From contig LRSR01001326.1 of the NCBI GenBank assembly GCA_001579985.1, positions 1 to 43,553 of the forward strand: a stretch of 43,553 bases of DNA, in the 5' to 3' direction. Position 1 is the stretch's first letter. Every line of letters starts with the position of its first letter. The notes beneath the pieces were generated by a model, which worked only from the letters and a program-made list of their open reading frames with translations, ran no database searches and had not been told where the DNA came from. The translations under genes were made by a program, and so were the position numbers. This document shows positions 8,954-19,499 of this stretch, one piece after another. Origin of the DNA: Hypsibius dujardini (lineage: Eukaryota; Tardigrada; Eutardigrada; Parachela; Hypsibiidae).

Positions 8954-11900
8954 ATTGTTTGTTTGTTTGTCTATTTGTCTGGCTGTTTGTCTGGCTGCCT
9001 GTCTGTCTGTCTGCTACTTACTATAGTGAGTAATAACGGCCAGTAAGGCGGGCGAATCCATGTAATACCAAAAAGTCAAGCACTTCGTCGGTTCCACAAA
9101 GTCAATTATTGGCATCTTGGTAAAGACCCCAACCTTGTCAGTGGAAGACCAAGTGCCCTCACAGTTTCTACCATTAAAGTGAAGATAACTTCCGTTTGAG
9201 CTCTGTGTTGTATGATCAGAAGTCGGTGCCCCAGCAGATGCTGATACTCCTCTGTGAACCACCCAAGCACAGCCATTGGTGTGCTCAGTGGGATTCTGAA
9301 AAGCGCATGTCGTGCCGTCTTCGAAATCACAGTCGAAGAGGACCGCTACGAAGAATAGAAAAAGCGTTGATGATGACACGAAGGAATAACCAACCGAAGG
9401 ACGGATGGCCGCCGTAGAGAAAACGGAGCTTACCTCCGGGCATAGGAGACGGTGTGGTCACGGACGGAGATCCGACAACTGCGGCTGGAGGTTGCACTAT
9501 AATAACAAGAGTACTGTAAGGATCATGTCTGTGTCATTAAGCAACAATTAATCGTACCGTGACAGGGACTACCGGACACGAGCTCTTCGATAGCGTCGAT
9601 AGCGATATTTCCATCTAGACCGTCTTGTATTTTTTCAGCTTCAAAAACTACCTAATAAACCGACCAACATCATTACTGTATCCACTTACTGCAAAAGCGA
9701 AACATGATTTCTGCTGTGATTTACAAAGGCACAAGTACCTGAAATGGTGTGCCCCACGATAACGGTACCGAACCTTGACGCCACTGGTTTTGCTGGTTCC
9801 CCGAGAGCATCCAAATCCCCTTTTCTTTCATTGTTTGTACATCGATTTGGTAAATGGTCAACAAGCCCACGTCGTCCCCGAACATGTGATACCAGAATGT
9901 CAGGCACACAGCTCCAGTTCCCCGGGTAGTCAAGGGTGTACTAATCAGCCTTCTTTTTAGTCGCTCGAGTACGGTACCGTCCGATTCGAACATCAAGTAC
10001 CCACCTACGTTACATATATTTTATGCAATATCCTCACAAGCAATCTTCACGTTTCGTTGTTTTTACCAGTGACGCTTCCGGCTTGATCGGCGGATGGACC
10101 AGTCGTAGGTGATGTCGAGGGTCCCGATGTTAGCAGCCATTCCCCGAATGGATTTGGAGCGTTATACCACTCGCACATGGTTCCGTCGTCGAAGTCACAG
10201 GCCAGGAGACCGGCAGGACAAGATCCGTTTGTTAGGCTGATGTGGTCAATGGCACTGAAAACAGGAAAAAGTCATGTGCAAACTGTATACACACAACAAC
10301 AGGTCAAGGGTTTCCATGTCAAGATGTGTCACCAAAGCGTACAAGATGGATTGTTGGTGTGGTACAATTTCCTGAGCTACGAAGAGGACCTAAAAACGAT
10401 GGGAAAACTGATTTCGACCCTCGGTCTGGCTCAAACTTCGCTTACCCGCCAAGGATCAGTTGGCGATTCGATGGTGAAGAAAACTGGCTCCCAAAAGTCT
10501 CCACCGATGATGTTAACGTCGGTCCATTCAATTTCTGACCGGACGTTGCCCTTCATGAGAACAACGGAGAGAGTGCCGGGATACGCGTTCGACCTAAAGG
10601 TTTGCCAGCACAACTTTTTTTCTAAATTCTAGAGATTTTTACATAACACAAGAAAACTGTCACATACCGTTGGTAATAGTAAAACTTGACACATGCTTCC
10701 GCGGAAGGGGGCTGCACGGTGGACCGTAGAACTGCCTGGCTACCGACGGTGGAACCCTTTCCATCGAAGGCCATATAATAACCTGCGAGATGATAGATCA
10801 ATTGAACGATCAGAGTGAAAGACTAGACAATAGCTAGCACTAGTTATGCATGGGACTTATTTGATCCTCCGTTTCTGTCGGAGGACTTAATTGGGAACTT
10901 ATTTATGCTGTGACTGTGTACTGTGCTGTCTCCAATTGAACGATCAGAGTGGAAGGCTGAACAACAGCTAGCCCTAGTAATGCATGGGACTTATTTGATC
11001 CTCTGTTTCTGTCGGAGGACTTAATTGGGAACTTATTTATGCTGTGACTGTGTACTGTGCTGTCTCCAATTGAACAATCAGCGTGAAAGACTAGACAACA
11101 GCTAGCCCTAGTTATGCACGGGACTTATTTGATCCTCTGTTTCTGTCGGAGGACTTAATTGGGATTTATTTATGTTGTGACTGTGTACTGTGCTGTGTCC
11201 TCTATAGAGTACAGACACAGTTCGATCTCACCTAGGACCGTGTTTTGTGACTTGTCCACTAAGGGTCCAGTATCATTCAGATCCATCGTGGTGATTCCAT
11301 TCCGCCAGACCCACGCCGGGTTGTCCTCCGGCTCCTGTTTATATCCACACTGCGTGGGTGTATCAAAGTCGCAGACATGCTCGTCAAACTGGTCAGGCGC
11401 TCCTCCAGATTCGATTGTCAACTCATCAACTACAGACACGCACATCAGCACATCACGATCCCTTTGATTAATTCTCGAAGAAATGAGGGCGACGACATAC
11501 GGGAAATTAGTCCGCCTCTGTTCGAGGCAGCGAACCGGTGGGAACCGTCGAAGACCAGTCGCACGTTCTCTTTAAAGGGGACAACTAGATGCACGTGGCG
11601 CCAAATTTTCCCCTGATTATCTTGCGTGCTCCACAGCGCCTTGCTCGTGGCACCAGCCGAGTCACCGTTGATGAATCGCACCTCTAATCTCTCCACCCCA
11701 TCGCCGAACATCATGTACCAAAACCCAAGGACGAAATATTCCGGGGACGAATCTGTTCCCTCGGTTGGCCGAACAATCGACGGACTTCGGAGCCTGGCGA
11801 CTCGTCCCCCGAAGTCGCTTGTGTCCAGATACGCAAAGTACCCATTGCCTAACCCGACCGACCAACAATTGCCAGAACTCATTAAAGTTAAAATATAAAT

Positions 11901-14900
11901 CAATCACGGGGAAACGTGCATGTTCCGGCAGAAAAGACCAAGCGAGGCCGCTAAAACTAACCTGAAACATCCCGATCAGGACCGGATAATTCCTCGACGG
12001 TTTGATTGGCGAGCTTCCAGCTTTTAAACGTCTGCCCGGCTTTCGCGGTCCAGCCGCAGAAGGTTCGCTGGTCAAAGTTGCAGGAATACTGGCTCAGAGC
12101 TAAAAGTGGTACAATATTCAACTTTTGGGTAAATTTTCGGATTAGCAATTAATGCTGCTTACGAGCGAGAGCGGGAGGAATTGTGGGTGACGGCGTCGAG
12201 GTACCCTGTTCTCCGTCTGTGAGTGCCTTACAGGTAGACTCGGTACGATTCCTCGCATTGACGATATTGTCCAGACCAATGGAATGGGATTCCGTCTCTG
12301 ATAGCGTGCCATTTTGCTCATTCGCCACCACTTTGAATAAAACCTTCAGACCAGAAAATATAATAATCCTATAATTATTTTAAAATAATTCTATAATTAT
12401 TTTAAAATAATTCTATAATTATTTTAAAATAATTCTATTATCATTTAATTTATTATAGTTCGTATATGAGTGTTCACCGTGAACTGATCGAACGACCGGA
12501 TAAAAACATATCCCGTCTGCCAGGTGCCGTTTGTGGCTCGACCTCGTGATGTCCAAAGTGGAGCTCTGCTGACGCTGTCCAGTTTTTGATACAACACGGA
12601 GAGACTTCCGGCCTCTGGTGATTGGAAAATGTATTCGAACTGTAAGCAAAGCGATGGGCCTGAGAGTGCGAGGAATTCTGCATGTTTCAAAAGGGCAGTC
12701 TGGCCGGCTGGTGTGGTCGGTAGAATGGGCACGCGAAGGGCAAAATCGTGACCGTCTAGGGCGTGCCTGTATTCCCACATGAGATCAGCCGAGGTATTCG
12801 GTAAGGGTACCATCTCGTTGGTCCAACCGCACATTCCTTCTTCAAAGTCGCAATCTGCAGAAATAAGAAGAAAACTTTGTCAATTGAAATTCGTTTTCGC
12901 TACGAGGGAAGGAACCCGGAACGACACACCCCTGGAATCGTAGTTATGAAACCGTTTTTATGGAATCTGATCATCTTAACCGAAAAGAATCATTGAACCC
13001 CCCCCCCCCGCTGCCAGGAAAGCCTCATTTCTTTAATGCTTCATTAAAGTATATGAAAATGATATTTTGCATTTCAACGTCCCATGATTGTTAATCTGTG
13101 CACCGTTTTTACTCACGGGTACATGCGCATCGGTTCAGGTTCCTTCACTCGTAGTGCGGCACTCATGGTGGAAATGTAACAATTACTGTACGCTCCCGAT
13201 CTCAAGGGTTGATTTTAGGTCCAGCCCGAAAACACCTTCCGTCACTCGCTTGGTTGTTCATTCAGATTCACTTAAACTTTACTGACGTTAAAATTTTCAA
13301 ACCGAAATCATCATTTCAATCAAGCAAGGTAGCAAAGCCTGTCAGGCAAAACCAACAGGCCAATCACGGACAAGTGAACGGAATTGAACGATCCGCTCAA
13401 GCTTGATGTGAATCAACGGGGGTGGGGCATAATCGACCCTTGAGATCGGGAGCGTACAGTATTACAAAACATAGTGTCGGCTATTCTGTATGGAAAAATT
13501 ACCAAGGTCCTCGCAGGTGCCTTCGGTGACGGCGATATCGTCCACCGCAGCCATGACCACGGCATTCTCATGCTGAATTTCCACTTCCAACACCAGTCTA
13601 AACGCAGATGAGCGCGCCGCATCACCACCATCGTCGGAATTGGCGGTGACAAGCGTCCAGGCTGTTTGGAAGTACTGATCCAATTGAAATAGCGTTGTAT
13701 TGCGGCCATCAGCTGTGGATTTGATGACTCGAAAAGTGGCGCTCCCATTCTGCGAACCCACGAACTGGTACCACAACCTGCAGCGAAGCAAACGTTCATG
13801 TATTTTACATACTCATAATACATGTAGTGTTCCACGAAAAACAACACAGCCCAGACCTGACGCAAAAAGTGGCAGTGGTTGGTTGAGAGGTGGCGACCGA
13901 CGGGGCATGGATCAACGAAACGGCACGTGCCACGTCGCCCGGCTTTGCTGTCGCAGTGGATTGAAACAATAAGTAAGAACCCGAACCGTCCGACAAGGTG
14001 TGGTCGTCCGTGGTGGACCCAGCGGAAGAAGTGGTCGCTATCGACCACGGCAGCGTTGCAGACGTGTCGTTTTCATAGCCGCATTGCGTATCGGCCATTT
14101 GTCCGCCCTCAAAGGTACATAGTCTTCCTACCGGTGCATACCGCAACAATTATAAGCTCCGATTTCTTTCTTTCTCAAAACGAATTTTTACACTGCATAC
14201 TGTACAAAAAAAGGGTAGGTTTTTCGGGATGAAATGTCTGGTCATGATAACACATTTCGTCTAGATCTTTATTAGTATTAATTTTTGATAGGCTTAATAA
14301 CCTTACGAGAAAATTCAATTGGAGCATCAAGGAGATCCGGATCTGGAGCTGCACTGACAGGAATTCCTGTCAAATGCAACAATGCTTTTAAAATCGGTCA
14401 TGTATTTTGGCCACTCTAGTGCAGACTTACTCTCGCAACGAATAGACTTACTCTCGCATGAGTCCTCCAGGAATATGACGTCATCAACAGCGACAACGTA
14501 CTGCCTGGTAGTTTCCCGGATAACTCGCGCTTCTAGGACTATCTGAAACCAGTTCAGATCAGGTCACGCTGGAGAATTAGAAGACTCGATGTTCTTTCGT
14601 TCTTTCACGAAAAAAGAGTGCGGAATGAAACGACCGAAGTGATGTGTGTCGTTAACTTACGCTATAAAAGTCAGCATCGTCGAACAACCTTATCGGTACC
14701 CGCGCGGAACGCCAACCACTGGCCAGTCGGGAGTCATCCGTGTCCGATTGACCGTCCGTCCTCCAAATAACGTACTTGGTCGTGATCAACTGCACTTGAT
14801 GGATGCGAATTTCCGCGGCACCGGGTGTGTCCATGTAATAGTTGAAGGTCATGCACTCCGCCGATGACAATCCATCGCTGTAAATGGCCGCACGAGACCC

Positions 14901-17551
14901 GACGACATGTCCCGAACCCCGACCGCCCCTGAAGTAAATGTATTCCGCTGCAAACAGCAGCAAATTGGGTTTTTTAATCTCGTGACTTATTTCACGGTTA
15001 ATTATCCAAGTTGATGTAGAATTAATTTTGTCTGAACAAAAACGGATTAATCGTACAGGAAGATTCCGGTCCGTCGTCCGGTAAACCCTTGGACCAGGCC
15101 ATGCTTGCCTCCTCTCCCTCGACGGCCTGCCAGTCACAATATCCAGTAACTTGAGAGTCGAAACTGCAGTCGCCTATAAGTAGTCTTGAGATCATTTACC
15201 ATTCCAGGTTGCGGCAAAATCTATGAACCCTCTTCATACCGGAAACGGAGCATTGTCCTGGCCTAATTGTGACGTCATCCACGGCGATCGTCCCGAAAGA
15301 GTTCAACGTCGTGGAACCGTGGAAGTGCAGCTGCATGCAAGTGGTGAAAAATATATAGTAAAATATTATTGAAAACAAATTGAAAAAAAATTTGAAAAAA
15401 TTTAAATTTGAAAAAAAAAAATTTATTTCTAAACATAAATTTATTAAAAAATATATTTATTTCTATATATATTAATATATATACATGTTGGATAATTGTA
15501 AAATAAATCCAAGTCATAAAAGGGTGCACAGAAAAAACTTTACCGATACTGGAACAGTGGTGTCCGAAGGTATGGCCACTTCCGTGATGTTAGCTTTAAC
15601 CACCGTCCACTTGTAACCATGGGACGTCAGACTGTGCCAAAGCGGGACGCCTTCATCGTACTTGTCGTTGAGTAGGGCCGTGACGGTGAAGGTGATGGGA
15701 ACCATGTTGAAGTAGTTGACGTTTTGATAGGCGAACGTCACACACTGCGGGCCGGTTACGTTCTGAAAGGGCGATTTAACGGCGGCCACTTGTCTGGACG
15801 TGAACGAATCGGTGCGGTCAATGTAGATCCATGTCAGGTAATGCCCGTCTGCCGTGTGGTACGTGTAGTCTGTCCGCGGGACCTGATCGGGACGGAGAGA
15901 CCGCTCGGCAGCATAACTGGTCACGTTCCATTCGTGGAGGTCTTCGCCGTTGTCGCTCTCATCGTTCGTGTTGACGTATCCGCAGTGCGAATCCTCAAAC
16001 GTGCAGGAAATACTTTCCGGAGTCGGAACTAAATGCGAATGCATTATGGAGATACACGTACGTTCACACGTTGCATGGTCCTCCGATGCGCGAACTTACT
16101 AATTGACTTTTGAGGTATTGGACAATTTGAAATCAGTTTTTCTTCCGTGGAAGTTTACAAGCAGTTTTTGAAAACATATTGGAACGAAATTATCACGGAA
16201 TGGAATTATCGTCCTACCTAATAAAATTTTCATAAAACTGGGAATTTTTTTTCGAGAAAGTAAGCTAACTAAAGGACTTGAATTGAGGCATTTCATGTCC
16301 AGTTATTTTCTGTCTGTTGTTTTAAGTGACGCTCGGGATACCTTCAGGGAAGCAACTGCCTTCTTCAAGTGTTAGATCATCCAGAGCAAACTGCATCCTC
16401 TGGATATTGGATTCCGGGATGACCAATAGCTTCAGACCGATCTGCAAGTACGAACGGGGAATGATTTACCAGTGAGCATATCGATTTGCACTGGGAAATT
16501 ACTGTACTGTCTCGATCATTTGGTGCTGCCTTTTAGATCCACCGTATATTATGACTGCAGTGAAGCACAGTGTGTGTGCAGTCATAGTGTACGGGTGGGC
16601 CTAAAACGCAACACCAAATGATCGAGACAGTACAGGACCACTATATTTAGTGGTAACAGTGTCTATATGTGAGACAGATTTAGGAACAAAAACTAAAGAT
16701 TATTTTTACCGCAGTGAAAGGTCCCATTAGATTGACACTAGTATAGGACCAGCTAAGCTCGGAGTCCCCGATCTGCTTGAAAACCTCCTTTTCCAAGTCA
16801 GCTTCATCCGTCGTGTACGCCGTGAAGACATGATCGCGGTTGGTTCGCATGTGGAGCCAGAAACGGAGGCAGTGCCGGTTAGACGTCAAGGCTCCAGTCA
16901 GCAAGAACGCCGAAGTCTCTTCGCTGACCAACACGGAAGCGTGGGACATCGGATTGAACAGTTGTCGAAACAAAAAGTATTCGCCTTTTAAACGAAACCA
17001 CCAAAATTTTACAGATTATGCTACACAGGTACAGGTACATGTACATGTACAGGTGTAGGTGCAGGTACAGGTACAGGTACAGGTACAGGTGCAGGTACAG
17101 GTACAGGTGCAGGTGCAGGTAAAGGTACAGGTACAGGCACAGGTACGTGTATGTTCTGTACGTCAAATCTGCTGTGCAAGAATAGTGACAACGTACGAGT
17201 TTCGTTTTCCCCTCGCCGAGGAACATTCGCGGCATACGAGGTCCCTCTCGTTAATCGCTCAAACGCGTGTCCGTGTTGCGGCGGTGCGAATCCACATTTG
17301 TCCCGTTCGAATTCGCAACGGAGTATGATGACGGGCCTTTGTTCCGCATCACCTGAACACGAAACACGCCGGTTTAGTGCATGTGCATGTGCATGTGCAT
17401 GTGCATGTGCATGTGCATGTGCATGTGCTGCTGCGTTTGCGATGCTGCTGTCCGAGTACTGCCGACCACCGCAACGGATTACTATACCTTGTTCGAATAA
17501 AATTATGGACAGCGTGAAGCTTATTAATCCTTTAAATATCCAGCTGTCCAT
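5378..17551 (-). CDS. Type I membrane receptor with 13 MAM and 2 LDLa domains
   Basis: MAM domains are beta-sandwich adhesion modules and LDLa modules are Ca-binding Cys repeats. I model 27 exons on the minus strand: 17197-17551, 16710-16984, 16342-16441, 15544-16028, 15240-15330, 15057-15173, 14661-14947, 14452-14542, 13857-14127, 13503-13777, 12478-12854, 12163-12343, 11962-12099, 11501-11848, 11232-11429, 10668-10782, 10446-10593, 10067-10254, 9739-10004, 9558-9651, 9434-9496, 9022-9345, 7951-8829, 7512-7844, 6510-7418, 5937-6280, 5378-5857. The start ATG is at 17551, followed by a signal peptide (MDSWIFKGLISFTLSIILF). Each MAM shows the CxFExxxCGW/Y opening, the CLTFWYHM-like centre and the IALDDI...C ending. 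The order is eleven MAMs, LDLa, MAM, LDLa, MAM, Ser/Thr/Pro stem, TM helix, RHRRR stop-transfer and a tail of about 60 residues. Splice phases agree at every junction except 10446/10254, which is off by one base. It is probably a cell-surface adhesion or recognition receptor. I know no exact orthologue. Confidence 0.93.
6388..6466. repeat. (ACAG)n array in MAM-receptor intron
   Basis: Near-perfect ACAG repeats lie in the intron before the exon at 5937-6280, just past the splice donor at 6510. Confidence 0.95.
6510..7418 (-). CDS. MAM-receptor exon carrying LDLa 1, MAM 12, LDLa 2
   Basis: This 909-bp exon begins at ALDDFWGNPSAC, the end of MAM 11. LDLa 1 follows, with six Cys and a Ca-binding acidic CADGSDEAHC end. 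A complete intron-less MAM follows (CSFEPPDSLCGY to FIALDNIVMESC). LDLa 2 then has six Cys and ends CGKNGEDEIGC, with the usual DGSDE weakened to NGEDE. The exon closes with the start of MAM 13 (CSFESGFCSW). Both modules sit close to the membrane end of the protein. Confidence 0.93.
7873..7926. repeat. (CACAGA)n hexanucleotide array in intron
   Basis: CACAGA/CACAGT repeats lie in the intron between the exons at 7951-8829 and 7512-7844. Confidence 0.9.
7951..8829 (-). CDS. MAM-receptor exon with the whole of MAM 10
   Basis: This 879-bp exon runs from the second half of MAM 9 (LSLDDISLHDGAC) through a complete MAM 10 (CDFELEDLCHF to YIAIDDVLIVQDRC) into the start of MAM 11 (CDFEDGMCGWSNV). MAMs 1-8 are split over two to four exons each, so this fusion suggests intron loss toward the C-terminus. 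The acceptor GACAG before 8829 is in frame but has a weak pyrimidine tract. Confidence 0.9.
8901..9013. repeat. (CTGT)n array in MAM-receptor intron
   Basis: CTGT repeats grade into TTGT/GGCT variants. They end only about 9 bases from the splice donor of the exon at 9022-9345. Confidence 0.95.
10799..11200. repeat. Three tandem copies of a 134-bp intronic unit
   Basis: CAATTGAACGATCAG-type starts occur at 10799, 10933 and 11067. Copies are about 95% identical and each contains a short palindrome around TCCTCNGTTTCTGTCGGAGGA. The array fills most of the intron between the exons at 11232-11429 and 10668-10782. Confidence 0.95.
12368..12440. repeat. 22-bp AT-rich tandem repeat, each unit palindromic
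   Basis: CTATAATTATTTTAAAATAATT is repeated three times plus a fraction. Each unit contains the palindrome AATTATTTTAAAATAATT. It lies in the intron between the exons at 12478-12854 and 12163-12343. Confidence 0.9.
13184..13461. mobile_element. 278-bp MITE-like element with 31-bp terminal inverted repeats
   Basis: The ends TACTGTACGCTCCCGATCTC (left) and its reverse complement (right) match over 26 bases, then mismatch once and match four more. The outermost TA on each side could be a TA target duplication, as in Tc1/mariner elements. There is no internal ORF. It lies in an intron of the MAM receptor. Confidence 0.7.
14431..14542 (-). CDS. MAM-receptor exon 8 with a duplicated splice donor
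   Basis: The exon encodes IVLEARV...VVAVDDVIFLEDSCE, the end of MAM 3. The donor context AGACTTACTCTCGCA (plus strand) occurs twice, 21 bp apart, at 14423-14437 and 14444-14458. Splicing at the nearer site ends the exon at 14452. Splicing at the farther site ends it at 14431 and adds seven in-frame residues (SKSIRCE), including one extra cysteine. Confidence 0.65.
16505..16632. mobile_element. 128-bp near-perfect palindrome, MITE-like
   Basis: The left arm from TACTGTCTCGATCATTTGGT mirrors the right arm ending CGAGACAGTA over about 60 bases with a few mismatches, leaving almost no loop. A TA occurs at each end. It sits in the intron between the exons at 16710-16984 and 16342-16441. As RNA it would fold into one long hairpin. 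Confidence 0.8.
17030..17142. repeat. (ACAGGT)n hexanucleotide array in intron 1
   Basis: ACAGGT/GCAGGT repeats lie in intron 1 of the MAM receptor. In the transcript they read as ACCTGT units, so they contain many GTACCT donor-like sites close to the real donor at 17197. Confidence 0.9.
17379..17427 (-). repeat. Coding (CATGTG)n repeat giving an Ala-His run
   Basis: Eight CATGTG units lie in exon 1 of the MAM receptor and encode an alternating Ala-His tract between the signal peptide and the first MAM domain. Unit-number changes keep the frame. The His run could bind metal or be pH-responsive (inference). Confidence 0.9.
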
Positions 17552-18727
17552 AGCGCTGTTGTTCAAGCGCGACTTCTCACAGGAAGTATAATATTCCGCA
17601 TGCGGATGCTGCGGCAATTAGATACGTTAAACTAACTATTAACGCGGAAGTGGAAGCTCTGCCTAAATGTCACTTCAAAGAGGGTAATTGAGACCATACA
17701 GTGGTCTCACTTCTCGGACTCGACTCCTCTGCTTGGCTTGATAGGTCTTCTCAATCAATGAGTAAAATGAATAAATGATCATCAAAATATTTCGTGACTG
17801 TCCCTACCCAGCACAGACAATTAAAGCCTTGCAATTCACACACTTAATTAATGACCTGTTTTAAAGATATCGGTTTGAACTCTCCATTGGAGCACACGGC
17901 ATCTCACATGCTATCGTCGCTATCACCCTCTATGTTCCACATTTGACAGATAAGCCGCCGCGGTATCTTTAGACTTTCTAAAGTAAGGGGTAGAGCCATG
18001 CACGGTAGGGTAAAGTGATGGTTCGTTCTTGTCGAAATCCAGAATTTTGCCCGCGAATCTTCTGAGAACAGACAGTGTAATTCGCTGATCCCAGTAACGA
18101 GCTGTCGATCGGATCTCTTGGCTATTATTCCCTCACCATCACGGCGAGGCGATGAGGACTATCTTGAATAGTTTTAAGAAACTGACATGAACTATTACTG
18201 ATCGGCTGTATGAGCAGCGACTTCATGAACTTTTAAAATAACCGTACAGCAACAAGCGTTCAAGGAAGAAAGGAATGGGGGCACTTGATGTGTGAGGCAG
18301 TAACTACAAATGCACAAAGAGGCTGTGCCACGTTCCGCATCGGCGTGGGTCTCCGGTGACGGACAGATATCAGGCCTTGAACTGTCCGACCAAGACACCG
18401 CACTGCGAGCAGGTGTGTTATGCGTCCTCGAAACGGGGCATGCTAAAAACGGAATAAAACTATGCTTGCATCGATGAACCAAGTTGTATGGAATGCAGCA
18501 ACAACCTAGAAGCATCAGAAGAAAGGGTCAAGCAACGATTGATTCACTGTATGAATTATTGGGTTTATGGAAAAGATTATGCGTGCATAATATAGCTGTA
18601 ATGGGGAAGACCATCGGCCACGCCCAGTCCAGCTCCCTTGTTTCGTCGGTCCTCATTGGCCACTCCCGCACGTTTCACGCCCATCGCCGCGTCTAAACTC
18701 TGTCCATCAGTGTCACATTTAGCGTAG
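17552..18727. other. Intergenic, upstream of the MAM receptor
   Basis: This presumably holds the MAM-receptor promoter on the minus strand. I see no convincing TATA box. ORFs here (for example 18195-18515, minus) show no family signature. Confidence 0.5.
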
Positions 18728-18736
18728 TATATAAAT
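18728..18736 (+). promoter_or_regulatory. TATA box (TATATAAAT)
   Basis: TATATAAAT is followed by TCAGTC, an initiator-like hexamer, about 35 bases downstream at 18763. An ATG with a hydrophobic leader follows at 18810. Confidence 0.45.
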
Positions 18737-18809
18737 ACTTGCTGAGTATGTCAGAAAAGTTGTCAGTCGAATTTTTAGAAAATTTGCTCTCTCACCCACA
18801 TCTGTTTTC

Positions 18810-19139
18810 ATGAGATTTATCTCTTTACTTTTTATCTATTTTTCCCACTTCTTTGTTATGTCTCTTAGTTCTTTATTGTTACTATACTAAAAAGGTAGTC
18901 GATACGCATACGCACCGTGCCCCTTGTACGAGGTGGGAAAAGGTAATTTCTGGTACTTTAAAGCCATAAGGAAAATAAAAATCCTTAATCCCTGCTTACG
19001 CACAGTTTGACTTAATCAAATCTTTACACAATTATGGTTTCAAAAACAGTTTCAACCTGCCGTGGACTACACAGCTGTCTGCCTGTCTATTTGCCTACCT
19101 GTCTCACTGTCTGTCTGTTTATTTACTGGTTCGTCTGTT

Positions 19140-19200
<61 letters not shown>

Positions 19201-19498
19201 TTGTTTGTTTGTTTGTTTGTCTGTTTGTCTGTCTTGGCTCAAGTAAAAAAAACTGTTTTTACCTTTCCGACGGATGTTGCGAATCCGACTTTTTTGGCGG
19301 CAGTCCCCTTAGGTTATGACGGTCGGCCGGTTAGTATATATCATCCCAGGAGCGCCACCCATGATTACCACTCCGGGCTGGTCGACATTCGAATTGCCCA
19401 TCGGCTGCACCTGTTGCTGTTACTGTTGCGAAGGTTGCGCCATTGTAGATCACACTTCGAGATGCTACGACGGTGGAAATTCTTCAGCGAGGGAATAA
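18810..19498 (+). CDS. Tentative two-exon small secreted Cys-rich protein
   Basis: ATG 18810 begins a hydrophobic leader (MRFISLLFIYFSHFF). A possible donor GTTATG follows in phase 0. The acceptor CCCCTTAG at about 19311 opens a phase-0 exon reading VMTVGRLVYIIPGAPPMITT, then PGWSTFELPIG, CTCCCYCCEGC and a stop at 19496-19498. That stop overlaps an AATAAA. The result would be about 77 residues. The joined model rests on my own choice of splice sites. The intron contains a CTGT array. I do not recognise a family; the Cys cluster resembles neither LITAF nor PLAC8 closely. Confidence 0.35.
19076..19236. repeat. (CTGT)n array
   Basis: About 95 bases of clean CTGT/TTGT (19141-19235) are preceded by degenerate units. 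It lies inside the presumed intron of the tentative Cys-rich gene. Confidence 0.95.
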
Positions 19499-19499
19499 A

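Noticed and set aside
13184-13461. Considered as a CRISPR-like or attachment structure because of inverted ends
   Set aside because: It is a single pair of inverted ends in a eukaryotic intron. A MITE explains it.
17059-17328. QVQV repeat ORF on the plus strand
   Set aside because: It is a translation of the ACAGGT microsatellite in intron 1 of the MAM receptor.
18195-18515. 106-codon minus-strand Cys/Ser-rich ORF
   Set aside because: It has no ATG-supported leader, no motif, no splice or poly(A) context, and is consistent with chance.
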